This document shows, piece by piece, positions 35,987-44,438 of a DNA stretch of 64,000 bases; positions within the stretch are counted from its first letter, which is position 1, and each line of letters opens with the position of its first letter. Source of the DNA: Ga0077560 sp046330395 (lineage in GTDB: Bacteria > Actinomycetota > Thermoleophilia > Miltoncostaeales > Miltoncostaeaceae). Made by a program: the position numbers and the translations under genes. The notes beneath the pieces are model-generated. The model made no database searches. It worked only from the letters and a program-made list of their open reading frames with translations, and was not told where the DNA came from. Where the stretch lies: the NCBI GenBank assembly GCA_046330395.1, contig JAXLSS010000011.1, forward strand, positions 40,702 through 104,701, in the 5' to 3' direction.

Positions 35987-36948
35987 ATGATCTGGCAACG
36001 TCCCGGGCTGTTCGGCTGCCGCTGGTGGCCGCGGCCGCCGCGGGCATGGTGCTGGCCGGGCGGCGCCGGGGGCGCCTGGCGCGCGGCTACGCCAACCCCG
36101 CCCTGGTGGCCACGGGCCTGTCGGCGCGCACGCGTACCCTGCGCATCGCCGCCGCCGTGGCGGCCCTCCTGGCCCTCACCTCCGGCATCGTGGCCATGGC
36201 CGAGCCGGCCGTTGAGCGCACCGGCCGCCAGCAGCGCGGCACCGTGTTCATCGCCATCGACACCAGCAAGTCGATGCAGAAGACCGACATCACGCCCACG
36301 CGCCTGGGGGCGGCCCTGGACGCGGCGCGCCGCTTCGTGCGCCAGAAGCCCGATCGGCTGCAGGTGGGCCTGGTGGCCTTCAACAAGTCGGCCGACGTGG
36401 TGCAACCGCCCACCACCGATCGCGCCACCCTGCTGGACGCCCTGTCGAAGCGCTTCACCAACATCGGCACCGGCACCGCCATCGGCGACGCGGTGGTGAG
36501 CTCGCTGGCCGGCATGCGCGCGGCGGGCCTCACCCAGCCGGCCTCCAGCCCCGAGCAGTCGAGTTTCCGCATGCTGTTGCTGAGCGACGGCGCCCAGTTC
36601 CTGGGAACCGTCAGCCCCAGCGACGCCGCCGTGCGGGCCCACGAGCTGGCCGTGCCGGTGTACACCATCCTGCTGGGCGACGATGCCGGGCTGCCGAACG
36701 AACCCACCCCGCGGGACACCCTGGGGGGCCTCGCCAGCACCACGGGTGGCCGGTTCGCCCAGACGGCCACGGCCGACGACCTGAAGAAGGTCTTCGCCGA
36801 CATGGGCGCCTCCCTGGTGCCGGTGAGGAGGCTGACCGAGCTGTCGGCGATCCCGGCGGGAGTGGGAGCCTTGCTTCTCCTCGGAGCGGCGGCGCTGATG
36901 GTGGCCGCGGGCACGGGGCGGAGGACCGCGTTGGTGCCGCAGACGTGA
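35987..36948 (+). CDS. BatA/BatB-like VWA membrane protein 2 (start region frameshifted)
   Basis: ATG at 35987 (MIWQRPGLF) continues after one shift near 36015 into an open frame: LPLVAAAAAGMVLAG (helix 1), IAAAVAALLALTSGIVAMAEP (helix 2), a VWA domain with FIAIDTSKSMQKTD (DxSxS MIDAS), QVGLVAFNKSADVVQPPTTDR, RMLLLSDGAQ and VPVYTILLGDDAG, then a closing helix PAGVGALLLLGAAALMVAAG. The metal-site residues look complete. It presumably sits in the membrane with the VWA domain outside. The TGA overlaps the GTG of the aldo/keto reductase (GTGA). Confidence 0.85.
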
Positions 36949-37952
36949 CCGTCCCGACGCGCACCCTTGGTCGTGGTCTGAACGTCTCGGCGCTCGGGCT
37001 CGGATGCATGAGCATGACCGGCGCCTACGGCCCGCCACCGGATCGCTCGCGGATGATCGCACTGGTCCGGGAGGCCGTGGAGCTGGGCGTCACGTTCTTC
37101 GACACGGCGGAGGCGTACGGCCCCTTCACGAACGAGGAACTGGTGGGGGAGGCCCTCGCGCCGGTGCGCGACCGGGTGGTGATCGCCACCAAGTTCGGGT
37201 TCGACTTCTCCGGTGCGCAGCGCGGGCTGGACAGCCGTCCGCAGCACATCCGGGACGTGGTGGAGGCGTCGCTGACGCGGCTGCGCACCGACCGGATCGA
37301 TCTGCTGTTCCAGCACCGGGTGGACCCCGCGGTGCCCATCGAGGCGGTCGCAGGAGCCGTGGCCGACCTCGTCGCCCAGGGCAAGGTGCGCCACTGGGGG
37401 CTGTCCGAGGCGGGGATCGGCACGATCCGCAGGGCCCACGACGTCCACCCGCTGACGGCCGTCCAGAGCGAGTACTCCCTGTGGTGGCGCGAACCGGAGC
37501 GGGAGCTGATCCCGGTGCTGGAGGAGCTCGGCATCGGGTTCGTCCCCTTCAGCCCCCTGGGTGCGGGCTTCCTCACCGGAGCCATTCCGGCCGACGCCGC
37601 GTTCAAGCCCGGCGACTTCCGCGCGTCGGTTCCCAGGTTCGCCGAGGAGGCGCGCGCCGCCAACGCCGCGTTCGTGGAACTCCTGCGGGGTGTGGCCCAC
37701 GGGAAGGGCGCCACCCCGGCGCAGGTCGCCCTCGCGTGGCTCCTCGCGCGGGAGCCCTGGATCGTGCCGATCCCCGGCACCACCAAACCGGAGCGCCTCC
37801 GGGAGAACCTGGCCGCAGTCGAACTCCGGCTGACCGCGGAGGAACTCCGGAGCATCGATGAGACGGCGGCCACCCTGACCCCCGCCGGTGCCCGTCTGCC
37901 GGAGGCGATCGAGCGTTTGACGGGTGTGGAGGCATCGCTCCCAAAGGGTTGA
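36945..37952 (+). CDS. Aldo/keto reductase
   Basis: A 335-residue (beta/alpha)8 NADPH-dependent reductase. The catalytic tetrad is visible as Asp in FFDTAEAYG (with Tyr), Lys in VVIATKFGFD and His in LLFQHRVDP; the NADP-binding end is PIPGTTKPERLRENL. The closest group is the yeast-like/IolS (AKR11/13) branch, active on aldehydes or quinones; the real substrate is unknown. GTG start at 36945 overlaps the VWA gene, so it is the last gene of that operon, an odd companion for MoxR/VWA genes. Confidence 0.93.
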   Translation: MTVPTRTLGRGLNVSALGLGCMSMTGAYGPPPDRSRMIALVREAVELGVTFFDTAEAYGPFTNEELVGEALAPVRDRVVIATKFGFDFSGAQRGLDSRPQHIRDVVEASLTRLRTDRIDLLFQHRVDPAVPIEAVAGAVADLVAQGKVRHWGLSEAGIGTIRRAHDVHPLTAVQSEYSLWWREPERELIPVLEELGIGFVPFSPLGAGFLTGAIPADAAFKPGDFRASVPRFAEEARAANAAFVELLRGVAHGKGATPAQVALAWLLAREPWIVPIPGTTKPERLRENLAAVELRLTAEELRSIDETAATLTPAGARLPEAIERLTGVEASLPKG

Positions 37953-38134
37953 CCTCGCAGGGATCCGCTGAGGATGGCGAGTCCGGATCGTTTTGCGTCA
38001 CCACCGCGCCCTCACGGGCTGCCCGGATCTGAGCCGAACCTCACCGTCCGTGGCTCGGGGGACTCACACCCTCCACCGTCCCCAATTTGGGGCGCAGCCG
38101 CGGCCTTCTCGGCGGAGACTTCGACATGAGGCGT

Positions 38135-38157
38135 GGACCCGCGTCATTCGCGGGTCC
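38135..38157. terminator. Hairpin between convergent AKR and glcF
   Basis: Perfect 9-bp stem GGACCCGCG / CGCGGGTCC with 5-nt loop TCATT, between the convergent aldo/keto reductase (ends 37952) and glcF (ends 38204). It could serve both strands. The palindrome CCCCAATTTGGGG lies about 50 bp to its left. Confidence 0.5.
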
Positions 38158-38203
38158 TCGTGGCAGCAGCCGCCGATCGGCGGGTGTGTCTCTCGGTGAA
38201 CTA

Positions 38204-39430
38204 CTACAGCAGTTGTGCGGGGTGCACCACCCGCGTCGGTGATCCGATCTCGTTGAGCCCGTTCTGGATCTGGATCGCGCAGCCCGGGTTCGCCACCGCC
38301 ACCACCGTGGCGCCCGTTGCCGCGATGGCGCGGGCCTTCTGGGTGCGCAGCTCACCCGACAGCTCCGGCTGCAGCACCGAGTACAGGCCCGCGGCGCCGC
38401 AGCAGCGGCCGTCGTCCGGGATCTCCACGGGGCGGGCGCCCGCGTCGCGCAGCACCTTCCGCAGTGGGGCGCGCATGTCCTGGCCGTTGCAGTGGTGGCA
38501 GGCGTCGTGCACGGCGATGGCGCCGGCGTGCGTGCGGGTGGGGTGCAGGTCCAGCTCCAGCAGATCCCGCACCTTCGCCGCCACCCTCGCGGCGGGCTCG
38601 GCCCACACCGGGTCGTCGGCCAGCAGGTGGCCCCACGTCTTCATGTGGTTGCTGCAGCCGGCGGCGTTGGCCACCACGATGTCGGCGTTGGCGAACTCGG
38701 CGATGCGCTGACGGGCCAGGTGCTTGGCGGCCTCGGGCTGGCCGTGGTGCATGGCCAGCGCCCCGCAGCAGGCGCGGGGTGCGCCCCGCACCGCCCGGAA
38801 GCCGGCGCCGGCCACCGCCCGCATCGTGGCCGCCTGCACGTCCCGGTAGGCCACGTCCATGACGCAGCCGGTGAGCACCGCGGCCACGGGACCGGCGCCG
38901 CGCTCCTTGGGGATGGGCCGCAGCAGCCCGCGCAGCGACACGCGCGGCGCGGTTCCGCCCAGGCGCGGGGGCAGCAGGCGGTCCACGCGCAGCGCCTGCG
39001 AGACGGCCAGCCCGATGCCGGCCAGCGCGATGGCGCGGGGGTGCGACAGCACCACCCCGATGCCGGCCTTCCGCGCCGCACGCTCGGGCAGGGGACGGAC
39101 GGTCTCGGCCTGCGCCCGGGCCGCCTCGATCATGCGCCCGAACGGCACCGCGCTGGGACACGCGGTCTCACACGCCCGGCAGGCCAGGCACTCGTCCATC
39201 ATCGTGGCGAAGGTGTCGTCCACCTCGGCGCGGCCCTCGCCCACCGCGCGCATGGCCAGGATGCGACCCCGGGGCGCGGCGGTCTCCCTGCCGGTCACCC
39301 GGAACGTGGGGCAGTGCGGCAGGCACAGCCCGCACGACACGCACTTCACCACGTCCTCCTCGGCGGGCGCGGGCACGCCGGGCACCCAGTTGGGGGTGCC
39401 CCGGGGAGGGATGTGCGAGGACTCGCTCAC
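38204..39430 (-). CDS. glcF: Glycolate oxidase iron-sulfur subunit
   Basis: A 408-residue (Fe-S)-binding protein. Two ferredoxin-like cluster motifs are near the N-terminus, CVSCGLCLPHCP (about residue 31) and CLACRACETACP (about 80), for two [4Fe-4S] clusters. Two C-terminal CCG domains follow: CVMDVAYRD with CCGALAMHHG, and DACHHCNGQ with CCGAAGLYSVL. It passes electrons from the GlcD/GlcE flavoproteins to quinone. The GTG at 39430 overlaps the glcE stop (GTGA). It completes the complex that oxidises glycolate (or lactate-like 2-hydroxyacids) to glyoxylate. Confidence 0.95.
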   Translation of the reverse strand: MSESSHIPPRGTPNWVPGVPAPAEEDVVKCVSCGLCLPHCPTFRVTGRETAAPRGRILAMRAVGEGRAEVDDTFATMMDECLACRACETACPSAVPFGRMIEAARAQAETVRPLPERAARKAGIGVVLSHPRAIALAGIGLAVSQALRVDRLLPPRLGGTAPRVSLRGLLRPIPKERGAGPVAAVLTGCVMDVAYRDVQAATMRAVAGAGFRAVRGAPRACCGALAMHHGQPEAAKHLARQRIAEFANADIVVANAAGCSNHMKTWGHLLADDPVWAEPAARVAAKVRDLLELDLHPTRTHAGAIAVHDACHHCNGQDMRAPLRKVLRDAGARPVEIPDDGRCCGAAGLYSVLQPELSGELRTQKARAIAATGATVVAVANPGCAIQIQNGLNEIGSPTRVVHPAQLL

Positions 39431-40485
39431 GTCGCCGCCTCCGGACGGTGGATGAACATGCCGGGGTTGAGCACTCCCGCGGGGTCGAACGCGGTGCGCA
39501 GCCGGCGCATGATGGCCAGCCCCGGGGGCGGCGGGCCCCAGGGGTCGGCGCGGAACTCCGGCGGGGCGTCGGTCACCACCGCGTGGCCGCCCAGCGCCAG
39601 GGCCGCCTCCCGCACCGCCGGGACGTCCGACGGGTCGCGCAGCTCCACCTCGCACGTGCCCACGCCCATCTGCGCGCGGAACCGCACGCCCAGCCGCGCC
39701 AGCCGCCCGGCCAGGTCGGCCACCGCGGTGGGCGGCACGCCCACGGATGCCGTGGCGGGGAACGCCGGGTCGGCGGGGGCGTCGCACGGCGCCATCCCCG
39801 CCGGGGCCACCAGGTCGTCGGCGGGTCCGATGATCTCCACCAGCAGCCGGCCGGGCTCCAGCAGCACCGCCCCCGGCTGGTGCACGTCCCGCAGCACCCG
39901 GGCGCCCAGGGCGGCCAACGACGTCGGGTCCCCGGTGGCGGTGAACCAGGCCGCCGACGGCGGGGCGGGCCACAGTTTCAGCGTCACCTCCACGATCACC
40001 CCGAGGGTGCCCAGCGACCCCACGGCCAGACGGGGGATGTCGTACCCGGCGACGCCCTTCACCGTCTTGCCGCCGGCGCTGACGATGCGCCCGTCGCCGG
40101 TGGCCAGCACCACCTGCAGCAGGGAGTCGCGCACCGCCCCGAACCGCAGGCGGCGGTGGCCGGACAGCGCGGTGGCCAGCACCCCGCCCACGGTGGCGTC
40201 CGGGCGGTGCCCCGCCTGGATCCACGTCTGACCCCGCTGGGCCAGCGCGGCCTGCAGGGTGGCGACGGGCACGCCGCCCTCCACCGTCACCGTCAGGTCC
40301 GCTGGCTCGTGGGACACGATGCGGTCGAGCCCGCGCGTGCTGAGCGTGGTGTGGGGTGCCGCCACGTCCCAGCCGCGTCGTGAGCCGGAGCCGCCGCCCA
40401 CCACCCCCACGGGCGTGCCGGACGCGGACCGGTCGCGCAACAGCGCGGCCAGGGCCTCGCGGTCGGCGGGGGCGTGCGCGCTCAC
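39427..40485 (-). CDS. glcE: Glycolate oxidase FAD-binding subunit GlcE
   Basis: A 352-residue FAD-linked subunit. PCMH-type FAD-binding motifs include GTPVGVVGGGSGSRRGW, HRPDATVGGVLAT, LRFGAVRDSLLQVVLATGDG and GKTVKGVAGYDIPRLAVGS, with an end that reads LRTAFDPAGVLNPGMF. It is shorter than GlcD, as in other GlcE proteins. GTG start at 40485 overlaps the glcD stop (GTGA) and its own stop overlaps the glcF start, so the three subunits are made in fixed order from one message. Confidence 0.94.
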   Translation of the reverse strand: MSAHAPADREALAALLRDRSASGTPVGVVGGGSGSRRGWDVAAPHTTLSTRGLDRIVSHEPADLTVTVEGGVPVATLQAALAQRGQTWIQAGHRPDATVGGVLATALSGHRRLRFGAVRDSLLQVVLATGDGRIVSAGGKTVKGVAGYDIPRLAVGSLGTLGVIVEVTLKLWPAPPSAAWFTATGDPTSLAALGARVLRDVHQPGAVLLEPGRLLVEIIGPADDLVAPAGMAPCDAPADPAFPATASVGVPPTAVADLAGRLARLGVRFRAQMGVGTCEVELRDPSDVPAVREAALALGGHAVVTDAPPEFRADPWGPPPPGLAIMRRLRTAFDPAGVLNPGMFIHRPEAAT

Positions 40486-41924
40486 AGCCAGGTGCCCTCC
40501 GGCAGCGACCCGGCGTCCAGCATCAGCTCGCCGCACTTGGCGCCGCTGGGCAGCACCTTCTGCGGGTTGAGCAGGCCGGTGGGATCGAACGCCTCCCGGG
40601 CCCGGGCCTGCGCGTCCAGGTCCAGCGGCGCGAACTGCAGCGGCATGTAGTCGCGCTTCTCCAGCCCGATGCCGTGCTCGCCAGAGAGGGTGCCCCCCAC
40701 GGCCACGCACGCCTCGATGATGTCCTTGCCCGCGGCGAACACGCGGTCCACCTGCACCTGGTCGCGCCGGTCGAAGGCGATCAGCGGATGCAGGTTGCCG
40801 TCGCCCGCGTGGAACACGTTCATGATGATCAGGTCGTGCCGCTCCCCGATGGCGGCGATGGCCTCCAGCACCTCCACCAGCCGGGTGCGGGGCACCACGC
40901 AGTCGTGCAGGTAGTAGTTGGGGGCGATGCGGGCCACGGCGCCGAACGCGTTCTTGCGCGCCTTCCAGAACAGGGCCCGCTCGGCCTCGTCGCGCGCCAC
41001 CCGCACGTCGTTGGCCCCGCAGTCGCGGCAGATGCGCTCCACCTGGGCCGTCTGGTCGCGCACGTGCGCCTCCGTGCCGTCCACCTCCACCAGCAGCACC
41101 GCCGCCGAGTCCACCGGCAGGCCGGCGTGCACGAACGCCTCCACGCAGCGCACCATCTGGCGGTCCATCATCTCCATGGCCGCGGGGATGACCCCCAGGG
41201 CGATGATGTCGCGCACCGCGGCGCCCGCCTGCGACACCGACCCGAAGTCCATCAGCAGCGTCCGCACGTGCGGCGGGTTGCGCGTGAGCCGCACGCACAC
41301 CCGGGTGACCACGCCCAGCGTGCCCTCACCGCCCACGACGAACCCACGCAGGTCGTACCCCGGCGGGTCGGGGGCCGTGCCCCCGATGGTCACAACCTCA
41401 CCGTCGGGCAGCACCAGCTCCATGCCCAGGATGTGCTGGTTGGTCACCCCGGAGGCCAGGCAGTGGGGGCCGCCCGCGTTGGTGGCCACGTTGCCGCCGA
41501 TGCTGCACGCCGCCTGGCTGGAGGGGTCGGGCGCGTAGTGCAGCCCCAGGTGCGCCACCGCGCTGGAGATGTCCAGGTTGAGCACGCCCGGCTCCACCCA
41601 GGCGCACGGCACCTCCGGGTCCACGCTGATGATGCGCCGCATCCGGGCCACCGACAGCACCACGGCGCCGTCCAGCGGGATCGCCGCGCCCGCAAGGCCG
41701 GTGCCCGACCCGCGGGGCACCACCGGCAGCTCCAGCTCGGCGGCCGCGCGCATGCAGTCGGCCACCTCCTCGGTGGTCTCGCACAGGAGCACCAGCCCGC
41801 ACTCGCCCTCGGCGATGGACCCGTCCTTGCCGTACAGCAGCCGCTCGGTGTCGCGGCTCAGCACGCGCTCGGTGCCCAGGATGGCCCGGAAGCGGTCCTG
41901 CGCTTCTGCCGGCACCGGGGTCAT
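40482..41924 (-). CDS. glcD: Glycolate oxidase catalytic FAD subunit GlcD
   Basis: A 480-residue FAD-linked oxidase. FAD-binding PCMH domain (VVPRGSGTGLAGAAIPLDGAV, SIGGNVATNAGG) and C-terminal catalytic cap with IMNVFHAGDGNLHPL and GGTLSGEHGIG, the substrate and FAD residues of the GlcD/D-lactate dehydrogenase family, ending AFDPTGLLNPQKVLP. ATG at 41924 overlaps the stop of the upstream FAD oxidoreductase (ATGA). Oxidises glycolate made by photorespiration-like or carbon-salvage reactions, or D-lactate. Confidence 0.95.
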   Translation of the reverse strand: MTPVPAEAQDRFRAILGTERVLSRDTERLLYGKDGSIAEGECGLVLLCETTEEVADCMRAAAELELPVVPRGSGTGLAGAAIPLDGAVVLSVARMRRIISVDPEVPCAWVEPGVLNLDISSAVAHLGLHYAPDPSSQAACSIGGNVATNAGGPHCLASGVTNQHILGMELVLPDGEVVTIGGTAPDPPGYDLRGFVVGGEGTLGVVTRVCVRLTRNPPHVRTLLMDFGSVSQAGAAVRDIIALGVIPAAMEMMDRQMVRCVEAFVHAGLPVDSAAVLLVEVDGTEAHVRDQTAQVERICRDCGANDVRVARDEAERALFWKARKNAFGAVARIAPNYYLHDCVVPRTRLVEVLEAIAAIGERHDLIIMNVFHAGDGNLHPLIAFDRRDQVQVDRVFAAGKDIIEACVAVGGTLSGEHGIGLEKRDYMPLQFAPLDLDAQARAREAFDPTGLLNPQKVLPSGAKCGELMLDAGSLPEGTWL

Positions 41925-43186
41925 GCCGGCGAGCGTACCGCGCCGTCGCCCGCGGCGGCCGCGTGCGCCGCGGCACGTTCACCGGCCTCGATGGCCTCCA
42001 CCACGGCGGCACCGGGTGCCGGATGGATGCCGTCCACCGCCGGCAGGGCCGCGGCCAGGCGCTCCAGCGCGGGTTGCTGCGCCATCACCGGCAGCGGGTA
42101 GGCGCGCGGCAGGCGCACCACCTCCAGTGGCGTCGCCCGTGCGGGGTCGTCCAGCCAGCCCAGCGGGTCCACCAGCGACCGGGTGCAGGCGGCCGCCAGG
42201 GCGGCGTCGTCCAGGCCCCACACCGGGTCGTCCGCGTGCGGGGCGCAGTAGCACTCCATGCACACCACCCCGTCGCCCGGGGTCATGTCGGCGCTCCAGT
42301 TGCCCACCTCCATGATGCGGGCCGCCGGCACGGCGGGATGGTCCACCTGCACCCAGGCCTGGGCGGTGAGCGGTGCCCCGGTGACCCGCAGGTACACCAG
42401 GCACACGGCCCGCATCGCCACCGCGGGCGCCGGCTCGTCGGTGACCAACGGAGCCAGGATGGCGGGCGCGCATGCGGCCACCAGCCGCCCGGTGTCGATG
42501 TGCACCGGACCTCCGGCGGTGTCCGCGGTGACGCCGCTCACCGCGCCGCCGCGCGTCGTCACCTGGCGCACGGTGGCGTTGAGCACCAGCCGGGCGCCGG
42601 CCCCCACCCCGGCGCGGGCCATGGCGTCCATGAGCTGGCCGATTCCCAGCCGGGGGAACCAGAACCCCTCGGGGGCCGCCTGGTCGCGGAACAACCGCAG
42701 CGGGCGTGTGCCCACGATGTCCTCCAGCGGCGCGCCGTCGATCTTCTCCAGGTACGGCCGCATCTCGGTGTCCACGAAGCCCGGCTCCAGGGCGCCACCC
42801 AGCACCTCCGCGGCGGACGAATGGGACGGCGGAGGGTCCGGATGCACCTGCAGCGGGGAGCCGAACGGCCCCATCGGTCGCTGGTCCAGGTACCGGCCCG
42901 CCCGGATGCCGCCCCGCCAGGAGGCCACCGGCCGCGGCACCCACAGCAGGTCGTCGGGCAGCAGCCCGCGCAGCCAGTCCAGCCGGGCGTCGTCGCGCAC
43001 GAACGGGATGTGTCCGCCCAGGTCGTACCGGGTGCCGTCGCGCTCCCGCGTGACGCACAAACCGCCCACGTGGTCGGCGCGGTCGAGCATCACCACGCTC
43101 GCGCCGTCGCGTGCGGCGGCCAGCGCGGCGCCCAGGCCGGCGGGGCCCGCGCCCACCACCACCAGGTCGGCACCGAGGGTCGTCAC
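41921..43186 (-). CDS. FAD-dependent oxidoreductase (protoporphyrinogen oxidase/UDP-galactopyranose-mutase-like)
   Basis: A 421-residue NAD(P)-binding-like flavoprotein. ADLVVVGAGPAGLGAALAAAR with VVMLDRADHVGG is the GxGxxG plus GG motif, then YDLGGHIPF, LEKIDGAPLEDIVG and GIGQLMDAMARAG, similar to protoporphyrinogen oxidase-like and UGM-like proteins. The end ADGVHPAPGA-type FAD block is present as VDGIHPAPGAAVVEAIEAG. GTG at 43186 is preferred to a TTG at 43222. It is the first gene of the coupled glc operon, which suggests a redox link, but the substrate is unknown; sugar-nucleotide mutase or carotenoid/haem roles are other options. Confidence 0.8.
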   Translation of the reverse strand: MTTLGADLVVVGAGPAGLGAALAAARDGASVVMLDRADHVGGLCVTRERDGTRYDLGGHIPFVRDDARLDWLRGLLPDDLLWVPRPVASWRGGIRAGRYLDQRPMGPFGSPLQVHPDPPPSHSSAAEVLGGALEPGFVDTEMRPYLEKIDGAPLEDIVGTRPLRLFRDQAAPEGFWFPRLGIGQLMDAMARAGVGAGARLVLNATVRQVTTRGGAVSGVTADTAGGPVHIDTGRLVAACAPAILAPLVTDEPAPAVAMRAVCLVYLRVTGAPLTAQAWVQVDHPAVPAARIMEVGNWSADMTPGDGVVCMECYCAPHADDPVWGLDDAALAAACTRSLVDPLGWLDDPARATPLEVVRLPRAYPLPVMAQQPALERLAAALPAVDGIHPAPGAAVVEAIEAGERAAAHAAAAGDGAVRSPA

Positions 43187-43328
43187 GGGGGGCAGTCTCG
43201 CCGCCCCCGGCGTGTTCTGCAAAGCGGCTCGTGCGGTGAATCACGCATCGCGATTGCGGTACACCCACATCTGCGATGGGGAAGAGTGGAACCCCCGTGG
43301 TGGGTCGCGCTCGGCTATTCTCGCCCGG

Positions 43329-43538
43329 ATGATGGACCTGGCCCACTCGCCGCTTCGGCTGGTCGCATTCGTGATCGCAGCCGTTGGGATTCTGCCCGCA
43401 AGCGTGCTGATTTTCCGCCACATGCGCACCCTTCGCGACCGTTCCGCCACGATGACGGCGCAGGGTCTGGACCTGGTGTGGACGGCGGTGCCGCTGGTGG
43501 CGCTGGCCGCCCTCCTCGTGCTGACGGGGATGGAATGA
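43329..43538 (+). CDS. Small two-helix membrane protein upstream of ctaB
   Basis: A 69-residue protein with two membrane helices (LRLVAFVIAAVGILPASVLIF and VWTAVPLVALAALLVL) separated by a short basic loop RHMRTLRDR. The second helix resembles the second membrane helix of cytochrome oxidase subunit II, which carries a VWT..P motif. The stop overlaps the ctaB ATG (ATGA). Likely a small oxidase or assembly subunit, but I know no family. Two ATGs, at 43329 and 43332, are both possible. Confidence 0.7.
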   Translation: MMDLAHSPLRLVAFVIAAVGILPASVLIFRHMRTLRDRSATMTAQGLDLVWTAVPLVALAALLVLTGME

Positions 43539-44434
43539 GCACCGAGGCCGTGCACGTGGGGCGGGACCATGCCGGCGTGGGTGCGCTGGTGGGCGACTAC
43601 GTCAAGCTCACCAAGCCGCGCGTCATCTCGCTGCTGCTGCTCACCACCATCGCCGCCATGTTCATCGCGGCGCGCGGGGTGCCCAACGGGTGGCTGCTGT
43701 TCTGGACCGCGCTGGGCGGCTACCTGGCGGCCGGCGGCGCCAACGCCATCAACCACTTCGTCGACCGCGACATCGACGGCCACATGCGGCGCACCGACGC
43801 GCGCCCGGTGGTGGCCGGCCGGGTCACGCCCGCGCGGGCGCTGGCGTTCGGCATCGGCTGCGGGGTGGCCTCGGCGCTGATCCTGGGCCTCGCCGCCAAC
43901 TGGCTCACGGCGGCCATGGGCCTGTCCGGGCTGCTGGTGTACGTGGCCATCTACACCCTGTGGCTCAAGCGCACCACGGTGCACAACATCGTCATCGGCG
44001 GCGCGGCCGGTGCCTTCCCGCCGCTGGTGGGATGGGCTGCGGTGGACAACCACCTGGGGCTCTACGCCTGGCTCACCTTCGCCATCATCTTCTACTGGAC
44101 CCCGCCGCACTTCTGGGCCCTGGCGCTGCTGCTCAAGAAGGACTACGCCGCCGCCGGCGTGCCGATGCTGCCCGTGGTGCACGGCGACGAGGCCACGCGC
44201 TGGCAGGTGCTGCTCTGGACCGGCGTGATGACCGGGGTCAGCCTGATGCCCGTGGCCGCGGGTCTGGCGGGCGTGACCTACTTCGTGTCGGCGCTGGTTC
44301 TGGACGCGGTGTTCTGCGGCTCGGCCTGGCTGCTGTGGCGCAAGCCCACCGAGCGCATGGCGCGCATCACCTTCCACTACTCACTGCTGTACCTGGCGCT
44401 GCTGTTCGTGGCGATGGCGATCGACGCGGCCTGA
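43535..44434 (+). CDS. ctaB: Protohaem IX farnesyltransferase (haem O synthase)
   Basis: A 299-residue UbiA-family membrane prenyltransferase that turns haem B into haem O for the terminal oxidase. The first Asp-rich motif is NHFVDRDIDGHMRRTDARPV and the second is in LLLKKDYAAAGVPMLP; TKPRVISLLLLTTIAAMF begins helix 1, and YWTPPHFWALALL is a CtaB-specific block. About nine membrane helices. ATG at 43535 overlaps the 2-TM gene. Placed with ctaC, ctaD and ctaE for the same oxidase. No ctaA (haem A synthase) is in the window. Confidence 0.97.
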   Translation: MSTEAVHVGRDHAGVGALVGDYVKLTKPRVISLLLLTTIAAMFIAARGVPNGWLLFWTALGGYLAAGGANAINHFVDRDIDGHMRRTDARPVVAGRVTPARALAFGIGCGVASALILGLAANWLTAAMGLSGLLVYVAIYTLWLKRTTVHNIVIGGAAGAFPPLVGWAAVDNHLGLYAWLTFAIIFYWTPPHFWALALLLKKDYAAAGVPMLPVVHGDEATRWQVLLWTGVMTGVSLMPVAAGLAGVTYFVSALVLDAVFCGSAWLLWRKPTERMARITFHYSLLYLALLFVAMAIDAA

Positions 44435-44438
44435 CGCG

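Noticed and set aside
26290..36025. A genomic island full of pseudogenes
   Set aside because: GC content and codon usage match the rest, no transposase, integrase or tRNA is present, and the breaks are repairable single-base losses.
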